From: Mycolicibacterium sp. J2
GTDB lineage: Bacteria > Actinomycetota > Actinomycetes > Mycobacteriales > Mycobacteriaceae
DNA length: 64,000 bases
Direction of reading: 5' to 3'
NCBI RefSeq assembly: GCF_026240945.1
Contig: NZ_JAPFPY010000010.1
Location: forward strand, 124,001-188,000
This document shows, piece after piece, positions 27,182-35,871 of this stretch. Under the pieces are notes generated by a model. The model was not told the DNA's origin. It did no database searches and saw only the letters and a list, made by a program, of their open reading frames with translations. The position numbers and the translations under genes were made by a program. Each line of letters opens with the position of its first letter. Within the stretch, counting starts at the first letter, position 1.

Positions 27182-28734
27182 TTCTGGTCCTTGTCAGGGG
27201 TGTCACGGCGCTTGCGCGCCCCGATGACGCCCTCGGTCCAGGCGCGGTCCTCGGTATAGAGGTCCTCGTCGGGGGCGAGGTTCGGGTCGCGTCGTTTCTC
27301 CTTGCCTGGTTGGGCGCCACCGCCATGGCCCATACCGCCCATGCCTCCGCCCATACCACCCATGCCGCCGCCCATGGCCGATGCCGGGATGGCGCCCGAT
27401 CCGCCGCCGCGCGCCCCACCGGGTGCCGGGCCGACGGTCTCGGCGCCGACGCTGGGCTGCAGCGGCACACCGGGTGCGCCCGCGCCACCGCCGGCGCCAC
27501 CACCCGAGCCGCCCCCGGCGCCGGCACCGGCGGGACTGACACCCGGGTCGTCCAGGGCCGGGTCGGGCAATCCACCGTCGGGCAGACCGCCTCCTGGCAG
27601 TCCGCCACCGGACGGCAACCCGCCGCCGGCGGGGGAACCACCACCGCCCTTCCCGGCCGGGCTGCCGCCGGAACCCGTTGGGCTACCGCCTGATCCGGAC
27701 GAGCCCGACGGTGTCTGACCGGCCGACAGCGGATCGGCGCTTTGCGGGCGGACCGGCGCCGACGGCGGCTGCGGCGCCGCGCCGGGCTGGCCGGCGCCGC
27801 CGCCCGGATTACCGCCGCCACCTCCACCACCGGAGCCCGATGTGGTGCTCCCGCCGGTCCCGCCGGATGAGGCGAATCCGGGTTTCTCCACCTTCACCTG
27901 ATCGAAGGTGGCCTGCCCGGCGTAGTTCTGCCGCACCTCGTCGGAGGCTTGCTGCAGCTTCGCCATCTCGGCCTGCACATGCTGGGCCTGTACCTGGGAC
28001 CTGGCGTCGCCCTCGGCCAGTAACCGGGCCAAGGCCTGCTTGGCGGCGAGGTACTGCAGATAGAGCGGCGTGTGTTCGGTGACCGCGGTGACGTGCGCAT
28101 CGGCGATCTTGGTGGCAGTGTCGGCCAATCGGCGCCACGCTGCACCCAGATCGGTGCACCAGTCGCCGTACTCGTCGAGCCGCCGGTGGGCGGCATCGGC
28201 GGCCTCGCCCTCCCAGTCGGAGGTGTTCTTCGGTGGGCGGGCACCTTCGGCGCTGTCGGCGGCCAGGCCCCACTGCACGGCGGCGGCCCGCAATGAGGCG
28301 TCACTACCGCTGAGCAGTTGGGCGTGTGTCTGCTCGATATTGCTGTAGCCGCTGGCATCCGGGGCCTTCGGCGCCGGAGGGGCCTCGGGTACCGGGGGCA
28401 GCGGGATGGACGGCGGGGACAAGGTGATGCCCTCGACCGCAGCGTGCCGCTGCGGGTCGTCGAGGGTGGTCTTGTACTTCTCGTCGACCTCGTCGTAGGC
28501 CTTCGCGGCCGAGTCCAGCATCTCGCCGAGCCGATGGCCCTGGGCCTCCGCGAGCTTCTGATACTGCTGGAGTTCGGCGGCGTTGTCGTTCAAGTTCGCC
28601 GTTGCGGTGATCGCCAGGGGCAACTGGTCCGGCGGCGCGGCCTGCGCGTCCGGCTGATACCAGAACACCGCACGCATCGCCCCCGCCAGGGCTCTCAGGT
28701 CGGCGGTGACGACCTTGACCTCGTTGGTTGTCAT
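27178..28734 (-). CDS. espB: ESX-1 secreted protein EspB-like (PE/PPE-fold N-terminus)
   Basis: 518 residues. The helical N-terminal part (about 1-290) carries YDEVD, a YxxxD-type export motif, near residue 80 and a WxG turn in DWEGEAAD near 170, the features that EspB uses to mimic a PE-PPE pair. Residues 290-470 are Gly/Pro-rich low complexity, including repeated MGG units, and a charged end (DEDLYTEDRAWTEG) follows. EspB is exported by ESX-1 and trimmed by MycP1 in slow growers. Here it lies between eccE1 and espL, the same order. The low-complexity segment is longer than in M. tuberculosis. Confidence 0.8.
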   Translation of the reverse strand: MTTNEVKVVTADLRALAGAMRAVFWYQPDAQAAPPDQLPLAITATANLNDNAAELQQYQKLAEAQGHRLGEMLDSAAKAYDEVDEKYKTTLDDPQRHAAVEGITLSPPSIPLPPVPEAPPAPKAPDASGYSNIEQTHAQLLSGSDASLRAAAVQWGLAADSAEGARPPKNTSDWEGEAADAAHRRLDEYGDWCTDLGAAWRRLADTATKIADAHVTAVTEHTPLYLQYLAAKQALARLLAEGDARSQVQAQHVQAEMAKLQQASDEVRQNYAGQATFDQVKVEKPGFASSGGTGGSTTSGSGGGGGGGNPGGGAGQPGAAPQPPSAPVRPQSADPLSAGQTPSGSSGSGGSPTGSGGSPAGKGGGGSPAGGGLPSGGGLPGGGLPDGGLPDPALDDPGVSPAGAGAGGGSGGGAGGGAGAPGVPLQPSVGAETVGPAPGGARGGGSGAIPASAMGGGMGGMGGGMGGMGHGGGAQPGKEKRRDPNLAPDEDLYTEDRAWTEGVIGARKRRDTPDKDQK

Positions 28735-30131
28735 ACCCCCTCCAGCGCCATCTGGTAGCGGCTCTCCTCACGCGGGTTGATCAACCGGATCGGCAACTGA
28801 GCGTGCCGTGGCGTGCCGATGAAGTTGCTACGCAACACGACTCGTCCGACCCCCGGGTGCGGTCCGAGGTAGGTGGTGGCGTTCGGCCACGCCACCTTGG
28901 CCTCGTTGCCGATCCGGCCGTTCACGAAGCCGGCGAACTCGCGGAACTGCGGACCGAGCGTCACCACACCACCGGCGGCGGCCGACCTGATGACGAACTG
29001 GGTGAACAACCGTGCGTCGCCCAGGTTGATGCTGACATCGACGTCGTCGAACGGCATGTACACCGGATAGCGGTCGGCCGTCTCACCCACCAGCACCCCG
29101 GCCGATCCGATGGGCAGTTCGTAATGCCGGTCGGTGACCGGGCTTTGACCGAGCAGAGCGGCCCGCTGCCCGCCGAACAAGCACGAAAATCCGCGTGGCG
29201 TGGTCGGATTGGCCAGCGTGGTGAGCAGCACCGTGGTGGTGGGTGCGGCGCCGGGCCGGATGCGCACCCGGGTGATGGTGTGGTCGGCGCGGGCTGACCA
29301 CCAGACGTTGGGGCCGCCCGGCGCCACGTACGCCGCGGTGAACGTGCTGCGGCCCTTGATCGACGACCACGACTCACGTTCGAAACTGATCTCGGTGGCA
29401 CGGTCGAAATCATCGAAGCTGCGTCCGCAGCGTGCGTCGATACCGTTGCTGGCCAACTGATCCGCGATGCGGGTGGTCGAGGCCACCAGATAACGGGCCA
29501 GCCCGGCGACACCGGACTCGCGACGCTGTGCCGGCCGGCGGGTGCGCTCGGGGTCGGCGCGCAGCACGATCCAGGTGCGCCGGTTCGCCGGTGCCGGGTA
29601 CGGCCCGACCACCTGCTCGTACAGCGCCACGAGGCTGGCCGGTGCGGTCTTGCCCACCCGGTACCCGGCGGAGACCACGTCGGCCTCCAGTTCGGGACAG
29701 TGTGCGGCGAGCAGACGTTCGACCAGCCGGGTGTCCACCACGTCGTCGGTGAAGGCCGCACCGGACACCAGCACCGTCGGGGTGAACGGGCGTGGGATCA
29801 GTTCGATGGTGGCGATCAACTGGTCGCCCTCCCAGCGCACCGCGACATGGTCGCCGGGCAGCACAGTGGCACCGACGGCGGGCACCGACGGAGCGGGTGG
29901 CGCGACGATATGCCTGCGCCGCCAGGAGAACAGCGCGGCGATCCAGCCGGTGAAGCGGCGGCCGCGCACGGTCAGGGTGGTCGCCACGGCGATCAGCACG
30001 GCCAGGGTGATGCCCAGCCACAACAGGTTCGGTGGGATGAAGACCAGCACGACGGCCGGAATCAGCACCGCCGCCCACAGCAGATGACCGGTGGTGAAGC
30101 GAAACCCGAACTGGTCGAAGAACTCTCTCAT
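28731..30131 (-). CDS. eccE1: ESX-1 type VII secretion core protein EccE1
   Basis: 466 residues from the ATG at 30131, which overlaps the mycP1 stop (ATGA). Two N-terminal helices (WAAVLIPAVVLVFIPP, LWLGITLAVLIAVAT) are followed by a soluble domain of about 400 residues, as in EccE. The length is close to the 462 residues recalled for M. tuberculosis EccE1. EccE sits at the periphery of the EccBCDE membrane complex. Its position between mycP1 and espB matches the ESX-1 order. No eccB, eccC or eccD is present in the window. Confidence 0.83.
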   Translation of the reverse strand: MREFFDQFGFRFTTGHLLWAAVLIPAVVLVFIPPNLLWLGITLAVLIAVATTLTVRGRRFTGWIAALFSWRRRHIVAPPAPSVPAVGATVLPGDHVAVRWEGDQLIATIELIPRPFTPTVLVSGAAFTDDVVDTRLVERLLAAHCPELEADVVSAGYRVGKTAPASLVALYEQVVGPYPAPANRRTWIVLRADPERTRRPAQRRESGVAGLARYLVASTTRIADQLASNGIDARCGRSFDDFDRATEISFERESWSSIKGRSTFTAAYVAPGGPNVWWSARADHTITRVRIRPGAAPTTTVLLTTLANPTTPRGFSCLFGGQRAALLGQSPVTDRHYELPIGSAGVLVGETADRYPVYMPFDDVDVSINLGDARLFTQFVIRSAAAGGVVTLGPQFREFAGFVNGRIGNEAKVAWPNATTYLGPHPGVGRVVLRSNFIGTPRHAQLPIRLINPREESRYQMALEGV

Positions 30132-31474
30132 CGGCGCCTCAAAGCACGGCGGGCCATCGCGCCGATCCCGAGGATCAGCGCGACCGCGGCACCCGTGATC
30201 ACCACGATGGTGATGGGGCGGCGGTCCGGCGGTGCGACGTATACCGGCGGCGGAAGTTGTTTGACCCGGTACGGCACCGCCTTCGGGCCGGCGGGCACAT
30301 CCCAGGTCAGCGCGGCCACCGGGTCTATGACACCGGCGCCGACGTAGTTGTCCACCCCACCGCCGGGATGCCGGGCGGTGGCGGTGATTCTGTTCATGAT
30401 CTGCGCCGGGGTGAGGTCGGGGAAGCGTTGCCGCAGCAATGCGGCCAGGCCGGACACATAGGCGGCCGCGAAGGAGGTGCCCGCGATGGGGATGGGCCCG
30501 TCGGTGCCCGCCAGTGCGTTGACCGGGTTGCCGTCGTATCCGAGTGCGGTGATGTTCTCCGCAGGGGCCGCCGCGTCGAGCCACGGCCCCGACACCGAGA
30601 AGCTGCTCGGCTGACCGGTCTGGCCGATACCGCCGACCGTCAGCACCATCGGCGAGTACCAGGCCGGGGAGACGATGGTCTGCACTTGCTTCCAGCCGCG
30701 CGGGTCGTTGGGTTGGTCGGCTTCCGGTGGCGGATTCTGCGAGCAGTCCTGGCCGGTGTTGCCTGCGGCGACCACGACCACCGCGCCCTTGATGTTGACG
30801 GCGTAGTTGATGGCCGCGCCGAGGCCGGTCTCGTTGATCGGGCGGGTCACCTTGTAGCAGGCCGCCTCGCTGATGTTGATCACCTGCGCGCCCAGATTGG
30901 CGGCATGCACGATGGAGCGGGCCAGGCTCCGCAGCGAACCGGCGGTCTGGGTGCTGTTCGGATCGTTCGGGTCGCTGCGGGAACCGACGGGTTGGAAATT
31001 GTCCGAGGTCTGCCGCAGGGACAGGATCCGGGCGTCGGGTGCGACGCCGACGAAGCCGTCGGTGGGGGCGGGCCGGCCGGCGATGATCGAGGCCGTCAGC
31101 GTGCCGTGCGAGTCGCAGTCCGACATCCCGTTGCCGGCCTTGTCGACGAAATCACCGCCCGGTTCGGCCGGGACCCGAGGGGAGCCGTTCACGCCGGTAT
31201 CGATCACGGCGACGGTGATCCCGGCGCCGGTCGCGAACTTCTGGGCGTCGGCCAGCCGCAGATAGTCGTTGGCCCAGGGTTTGTCGGTGAAGTTCGAGTT
31301 CGGGAACGTGATCGGCGCCGAACACACCCGCCGCTGTTCGGTGGGCTGATCGGGTCCCGTCTCGTCCGGCGGAACGGCCCCGGGGTCGATCGTCGGTGGC
31401 TCGACGGCTCCCACCGGCGGCGCCAATCCCACCAACAGCGTCAACGCGGCCAGCAGCGCAGCAATGCGTCGCAC
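30128..31474 (-). CDS. mycP1: Mycosin-1, membrane-anchored subtilisin-like protease of ESX-1
   Basis: 448 residues from the GTG at 31474, which has AAGGGGGA 9 nt upstream. A signal peptide (VRRIAALLAALTLL) precedes the mature chain. The catalytic triad is Asp92 (VIDTG), His123 (DSHGT) and Ser334 (GTSFAAAYVSG). A Pro-rich linker and a C-terminal helix (PITIVVITGAAVALILG) anchor it in the membrane. Long identical stretches with remembered MycP1 (for example PAEPGGDFVD, GLAALLRQRFPDLTPAQI) support the ESX-1 assignment over other ESX mycosins. It is needed for ESX complex stability and cleaves EspB. Confidence 0.93.
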   Translation of the reverse strand: MRRIAALLAALTLLVGLAPPVGAVEPPTIDPGAVPPDETGPDQPTEQRRVCSAPITFPNSNFTDKPWANDYLRLADAQKFATGAGITVAVIDTGVNGSPRVPAEPGGDFVDKAGNGMSDCDSHGTLTASIIAGRPAPTDGFVGVAPDARILSLRQTSDNFQPVGSRSDPNDPNSTQTAGSLRSLARSIVHAANLGAQVINISEAACYKVTRPINETGLGAAINYAVNIKGAVVVVAAGNTGQDCSQNPPPEADQPNDPRGWKQVQTIVSPAWYSPMVLTVGGIGQTGQPSSFSVSGPWLDAAAPAENITALGYDGNPVNALAGTDGPIPIAGTSFAAAYVSGLAALLRQRFPDLTPAQIMNRITATARHPGGGVDNYVGAGVIDPVAALTWDVPAGPKAVPYRVKQLPPPVYVAPPDRRPITIVVITGAAVALILGIGAMARRALRRR

Positions 31475-31503
31475 GGTCGTCACTCCCCCTTGCGGTCCCC
31501 GGT

Positions 31504-31556
31504 TGCGGTTGTGTGTTGGCACAACCGCAGCAAAGCGAAGGCCGCATCGGTGCGGC
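31504..31556. promoter_or_regulatory. Two inverted repeats between ptsH and mycP1
   Basis: TGCGGTTGTG (31504-31513) pairs perfectly with CACAACCGCA (31520-31529) across 6 nt. GCCGCA (31541-31546) pairs with TGCGGC (31551-31556) across TCGG. The 181-bp gap (31475-31655) thus holds either a terminator for the PTS genes or an operator or leader structure for mycP1. No T-run follows the stems in the minus direction, which favours the operator or leader reading. Confidence 0.5.
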
Positions 31557-31655
31557 GTGTTCGCGCAACGTCAGCCTATGAGAAGAATCCCGCGGGCGGC
31601 GTCAGAGCAATATTACGGGGGCGAAGAAGGGGACCGTATCGCTTTCTGGTGCGGC

Positions 31656-31913
31656 TCAGGCGTCCAGATCCTGGGTGACCAGGTCGGCGACGGTGGCCAG
31701 CGCCGCCGCGTCGTCGGAGGACACCGTCACCTGGGCGCCGTTGCCCGCACCGAGGGTCATGATCATCAGCGCGGACCCGGCGTCCACCGGCTCGCCGCCG
31801 TCCACGGCCAGGGTCACGGGCACGCCGGCGTTGACCACGGCTTCGGCGATGATGGCGGCGGGCCGGGCGTGCAGGCCGATGGCGGATCCGACGGTGACGG
31901 TCTTGCTGGGCAT
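31656..31913 (-). CDS. ptsH: HPr phosphocarrier protein of the PTS
   Basis: 85 residues with the phospho-accepting His15 in GLHARPA. The segment SALMIMTLGA corresponds to the region of the regulatory Ser46, and Ser47 is present. It carries phosphate from enzyme I to the fructose EIIA domain. GAGGAG lies upstream of the ATG. It is the last gene of fruR-fruK-fruA-ptsH. Confidence 0.93.
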   Translation of the reverse strand: MPSKTVTVGSAIGLHARPAAIIAEAVVNAGVPVTLAVDGGEPVDAGSALMIMTLGAGNGAQVTVSSDDAAALATVADLVTQDLDA

Positions 31914-31959
31914 GGTTGTTCTCCTCGGTTGTTGGGGGTGGGGGTTTTGTAGGGGTGAA

Positions 31960-33966
31960 TCAGGCGTTGACGGGGGTCTTGGTGAACTGCTTGGCGAGCA
32001 CGACGGCGAGGGCAGCGACCGCAGTTCCGGCCGCCAGCGCCACCAGGAACCACACCAGGTGGCCGATCGCGAAGAATACGAAGATGCCGCCGTGCGGGGC
32101 CTTGAGTGTGACGTCGAAGGCCATGATCAACGCGCCGGTGACGGCGCCACCGGCCATCATCGAGGGGATCACCCGCAGCGGATCGGCCGCGGCGAACGGG
32201 ATGGCACCCTCGGAGATGAACGAGGCGCCCAGCAGCCACGCCGCCCGGCCGTTCTCCCGTTCCGGTTCGCTGAACATGCCGGGCCGCACCGTGGTGGCCA
32301 GGGCCATGGCCAGCGGCGGCACCATGCCGGCGGCCATCACCGCGGCCATGATTCGCAGCGATGCCGGGTCGGCGACATTGAGCCCCGCGGTGGCGAACGC
32401 ATAGGCCGCCTTGTTGACAGGGCCACCCAGGTCGAAGCACATCATCAGGCCGAGGATGACACCGAGCAGGATCACCGATGCGCCGGTCAGCCCGTTGAGC
32501 CAGTTGGTCAGGCCCGAGGTGATCGCGGCGAGCGGCCGGCCGAGCAGCATGAACATCAACAGCCCGACGATCAGCGACGCGAACAGCGGGATGATCACCA
32601 CCGGCATCAGGCCCCGCAACCATTGCGGGACATTGACTTTCGAAATCCACAGTGCGGTGAATCCGGCGATCAGGCCGCCGACGATACCGCCGATGAACCC
32701 ACCGCCGACGAAGACCGCGACCGCGCCCGCGGTGAAGCCCGGTGCGATGCCCGGCCGGTCGGCGATCGCGAAGCTGATGTACCCAGCCAACGCGGGAACC
32801 AGGAACATGAACGCCAGGCCGCCGACGGTGAACAGCACCGCACCGAGGTACTGCATGAAACCGCCTGCGGGCAGGTCGGTCAGCGAGTTACCGGTGGCGA
32901 TGTGGGCGCCGAGTGAATTCATGCCGAAGCCGACGGGTTTCGCGCCGTCGGGACTGTTCGCGATGTCGTATCCGGCGAACAGGAAGCCCAGCGCGATGAG
33001 CAGACCACCGGCTGCCACGAACGGGATCATGTAACTCACACCGGTGAGCAGGATCTGGCGCATCCGGGTGCCCCAGCCCAGGCCGCCCGCGGCGGAGGGG
33101 GTGGCGGCCTCGCCGGCGGTCCCGGTGACGCGCGGGGCGTCGGGGTCGGTGGCGGCCGAGACCGCTTCGGCGATCATCTTGTCCGGCTCGTTGATGGCGC
33201 GTTTGACGCCGGAGGCGATGACGGGCTTGCCTGCGAAGCGCTGCTTGTCCTTGACGCCGACATCGGTGGCGAAGATGACGGCATCCGCGCCGGCGATGGT
33301 GTCGGCCGACAGTGCGGTGCCGCCCGAGGAACCCTGGGTCTCGACGTGCAGGGTGACATCGGCCCGTTCGGCGGCCAGCTTGAGCGCATCGGCGGCCATG
33401 TAGGTGTGGGCGATTCCGGTGGGACACGCGGTGACCGCCACGATGGACGCCGTCTTGGCCGGGGCGGCCGACTCGGCAGGAGCGGGTGCGGCCGGGGCCG
33501 GGTTGACCACCCCGTCCACCAGGGCCACGAGTTCTCCTGCGGTCGTGGCCTCACGCAGCGATGCCACGAACTCCTTACGGACCAGGGCACGCGCCAGGCT
33601 GGAGAGCAGCTTGAGGTGCTCGGTGCCGCCGGATTCCGGTGCCGCGATGAGGAACACCAGATCGGCAGGCCCGTCGGGGGCACCGAAGTCGACCGCAGGC
33701 GCCAGCCGGGCGAATCCGATGGTCGGGGTGTCGACGAACGCCGATCGGCAGTGCGGGATGGCGATGCCGCCCGGTAAGCCGGTGGCCGACTGCGCTTCCC
33801 GGGCCATGGCCGCGGCGATCAGGCCGTCCGCGTCGCTGGTCCGGCCTGCGCCGGCGAGCAGTGCGGCGATACGGCCGATCACGGACTGGTTGCTGGTACC
33901 CGCATCGGCGTCGAGCAGTACCAGATCGGTGGTGATCACCGGCTGTGCGGTATCGGTGGTGGACAT
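31960..33966 (-). CDS. fruA: Fructose PTS permease, EIIABC fusion
   Basis: 668 residues from the ATG at 33966, with an AGAAGG upstream. Domains are EIIA (about 1-150, active His72 in IAIPHCRS), EIIB-fru (about 173-275, active Cys181 in TACPTGIAHTYMAADAL) and EIIC (about 300-660, eight to ten helices from RQILLTGVSYMIPFVAAGG onwards). It imports fructose and releases fructose-1-phosphate for FruK. A/B/C order and size match FruA of actinobacteria. Confidence 0.93.
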   Translation of the reverse strand: MSTTDTAQPVITTDLVLLDADAGTSNQSVIGRIAALLAGAGRTSDADGLIAAAMAREAQSATGLPGGIAIPHCRSAFVDTPTIGFARLAPAVDFGAPDGPADLVFLIAAPESGGTEHLKLLSSLARALVRKEFVASLREATTAGELVALVDGVVNPAPAAPAPAESAAPAKTASIVAVTACPTGIAHTYMAADALKLAAERADVTLHVETQGSSGGTALSADTIAGADAVIFATDVGVKDKQRFAGKPVIASGVKRAINEPDKMIAEAVSAATDPDAPRVTGTAGEAATPSAAGGLGWGTRMRQILLTGVSYMIPFVAAGGLLIALGFLFAGYDIANSPDGAKPVGFGMNSLGAHIATGNSLTDLPAGGFMQYLGAVLFTVGGLAFMFLVPALAGYISFAIADRPGIAPGFTAGAVAVFVGGGFIGGIVGGLIAGFTALWISKVNVPQWLRGLMPVVIIPLFASLIVGLLMFMLLGRPLAAITSGLTNWLNGLTGASVILLGVILGLMMCFDLGGPVNKAAYAFATAGLNVADPASLRIMAAVMAAGMVPPLAMALATTVRPGMFSEPERENGRAAWLLGASFISEGAIPFAAADPLRVIPSMMAGGAVTGALIMAFDVTLKAPHGGIFVFFAIGHLVWFLVALAAGTAVAALAVVLAKQFTKTPVNA

Positions 33967-33991
33967 GGTGTGACCTTCTTGTGGTGGGGGT

Positions 33992-34969
33992 TCAGGATCC
34001 GGTGGTGGACGGTGAGATCGACTGCACGACAACGGCATCGAGGTTGACTTGAGCAGGAGCGGGCAGTGCAGATCCGGGCAGGCCGGCCGCGGCGCTGCCG
34101 TAGGCCACGGCCATCTGTAGACGTTCGGCCGGGGCGGCGCCGGCCAGGGCGGCGCGGACATAACCGGCCAGCGACGCGTCTCCGGCGCCCACCGTGCTGC
34201 GCGGCACGGTCGGCGGTGGCGTGGCCAGCCAGCTGCCCTCGCCGTCGACCAGCACGGCGCCGGCGGCCCCGAGGGTGACCAGGATGGTGGCGGCACCACG
34301 GTCCACCAGCTGGCGGGCGGCGGCGACCACCGGTCCGGTGTCACCATGGGCCACCGCCTCTTCCAGCTCGGCGCCGGAGCAGTCGGTGAGGCCGGCCAGC
34401 TCGTCGGCATTCGGCTTGATCACATCCGGTGCAGCGGTACCGAATTCGGCGGCCAGCGCCGACAGTGGAGCGTCGGAGGTGTCCACCGCGACACGGCAGT
34501 CGTACCTGGCGAGTTCGGCCACCACATCGGCGTACCAGCGGTCGGGGATGCCCGGCGGCAGTGAACCGGACAGCACCACCCAGCTGGCGGTCTGAGCTGC
34601 GTGCAGCACGGTGTGGGTCAACTCCTGCAGGGCGGTGTCCGCGACGGGAGCCCCTGGTTCGTTGAGTTTGGTTGTGGTGCCGTCATTCTCGGTGATCGTG
34701 AGGTTGGTGCGCACCTGGCCGGGGATCGGCACGTTGCGGTACGGCACGCCGATGGCGCCGAGCGCGACGAGGATCGGATCGGTGTCGGCGGCGGGCAGCA
34801 CGGCGACCGTGTCCAGCCCGGCCAAGCCGAGGGCGCGGGCCACGTTGACACCCTTACCGCCGGGTTCACTGGTGACCGATCGGACCCGGTGCACCGCGCC
34901 CCGGACGAGCGGTGTGGCGAGGGTGACGGTGCGGTCGATGCCGGGATTCGGTGTGACTGTGACGATCAT
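33992..34969 (-). CDS. fruK: 1-Phosphofructokinase
   Basis: 325 residues of the PfkB sugar-kinase family. It has GGKGVNVARALG (about 38-49) and the C-terminal GAGDASLAGYVR, whose Asp is the catalytic base. It converts fructose-1-phosphate, made by FruA, to fructose-1,6-bisphosphate with ATP. Its ATG overlaps the fruR stop by 4 bp, so the two are coupled. Confidence 0.92.
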   Translation of the reverse strand: MIVTVTPNPGIDRTVTLATPLVRGAVHRVRSVTSEPGGKGVNVARALGLAGLDTVAVLPAADTDPILVALGAIGVPYRNVPIPGQVRTNLTITENDGTTTKLNEPGAPVADTALQELTHTVLHAAQTASWVVLSGSLPPGIPDRWYADVVAELARYDCRVAVDTSDAPLSALAAEFGTAAPDVIKPNADELAGLTDCSGAELEEAVAHGDTGPVVAAARQLVDRGAATILVTLGAAGAVLVDGEGSWLATPPPTVPRSTVGAGDASLAGYVRAALAGAAPAERLQMAVAYGSAAAGLPGSALPAPAQVNLDAVVVQSISPSTTGS

Positions 34970-35745
34970 GGCTGCTCTCCCGCGAGGACGATTTCGATGC
35001 CGAGCCCGCTCAGCTCGGTGTGGTCGGCATCGGTGATCTCGGTATCGGTGATCAATGCGTCGACACTGGAGATCGGCGCGAAACTGATCAGCTCCTCACG
35101 TCCGATCTTCGACGAATCAGAGGCGACGACAACGTAATTGGCGCACTTGACCATGGCCCGCTTGACCGCTGCCTCGTCCGGGTCGGGGGTGGACAGGCCG
35201 TGGCGAGGGGTGATCCCGTTCGTGCCGATGAACGCGATGTCGACCCGCAGACTGTCGAGCACCGCCAGCGTGGCCTCGCCGACGGCGGCCTGGGTGACGC
35301 CGCGCACACGTCCGCCGAGCAGGTGTAGCGCCACCGAGGGGACGGCGGACAGCCGGGCGGCGATCGGCACGGAGTTCGTCACCACCACCAGGTCGCGGTC
35401 GGTGGGGATGGCGGCGGCGATCCGGCTGGTGGTGGTGCCGGCGTCCAGCAGCACCGTCGACCCGGACAGCGGGAAGAAGTCCGCGGCCGCCGCGGCGATG
35501 GCATCCTTGCGGTCGGCGCGCGTGGTGTCGCGCTCGCTGACGTCCTGCTCGACCAGGTGCAGCGCCCGGGCCGGAACGGCGCCGCCGTGCACGCGGCGGA
35601 CCAGCCCGGCCTTGTCCAGCGCCGCCAGGTCACGTCGGACGGTCTCGGTGGTGACCTCGTAGGCTTGCGCCAGTTCGGCGACGGACGCGCGGCCCTGCCG
35701 GATCACCAGCGAGGCGATCGCTTGCTGACGTTCTTCGGCGTACAT
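34966..35745 (-). CDS. fruR: DeoR/GlpR-family regulator of the fructose operon
   Basis: 259 residues. The N-terminal winged helix (about 5-58) has ASVAELAQAYEVTTETVRRD followed by LVRRVHGGAV, the DeoR signature. The sugar-phosphate-binding domain has LLDAGTTTSRIA and VVASDSSKIGRE. It is likely a repressor relieved by fructose-1-phosphate or a related sugar phosphate. It is the first gene of the operon and diverges from ptsI over 126 bp that holds the palindrome at 35836. Confidence 0.86.
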   Translation of the reverse strand: MYAEERQQAIASLVIRQGRASVAELAQAYEVTTETVRRDLAALDKAGLVRRVHGGAVPARALHLVEQDVSERDTTRADRKDAIAAAAADFFPLSGSTVLLDAGTTTSRIAAAIPTDRDLVVVTNSVPIAARLSAVPSVALHLLGGRVRGVTQAAVGEATLAVLDSLRVDIAFIGTNGITPRHGLSTPDPDEAAVKRAMVKCANYVVVASDSSKIGREELISFAPISSVDALITDTEITDADHTELSGLGIEIVLAGEQP

Positions 35746-35835
35746 GGCTCCGGTCTCGGGGTCTGGGATCGAGTGGGTTCTCCGGTGGGGGACCGGGTTG
35801 CAAATGTTGGTATGTGTTGTTTTACGCTTGTTTGT

Positions 35836-35849
35836 GTTGACTTGTCAAC
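35836..35849. promoter_or_regulatory. Candidate FruR operator between fruR and ptsI
   Basis: GTTGAC (35836-35841) and GTCAAC (35844-35849) form a perfect inverted repeat around TT. The surrounding 80 bp is strikingly AT-rich for this genome and has further TGTGTTG-type direct repeats (near 35813-35819 and 35833-35839). TTGACT inside the site could also serve as a -35 for ptsI, so binding would block both operons. Confidence 0.5.
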
Positions 35850-35871
35850 GATTTCTTGTAACGTGGCTCAC

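Noticed and set aside
27310..27380. CCGCCCAT-type repeats considered as a separate repeat element.
   Set aside because: They are codons for the Met/Gly units (MGGGMGG) of the EspB-like low-complexity region.
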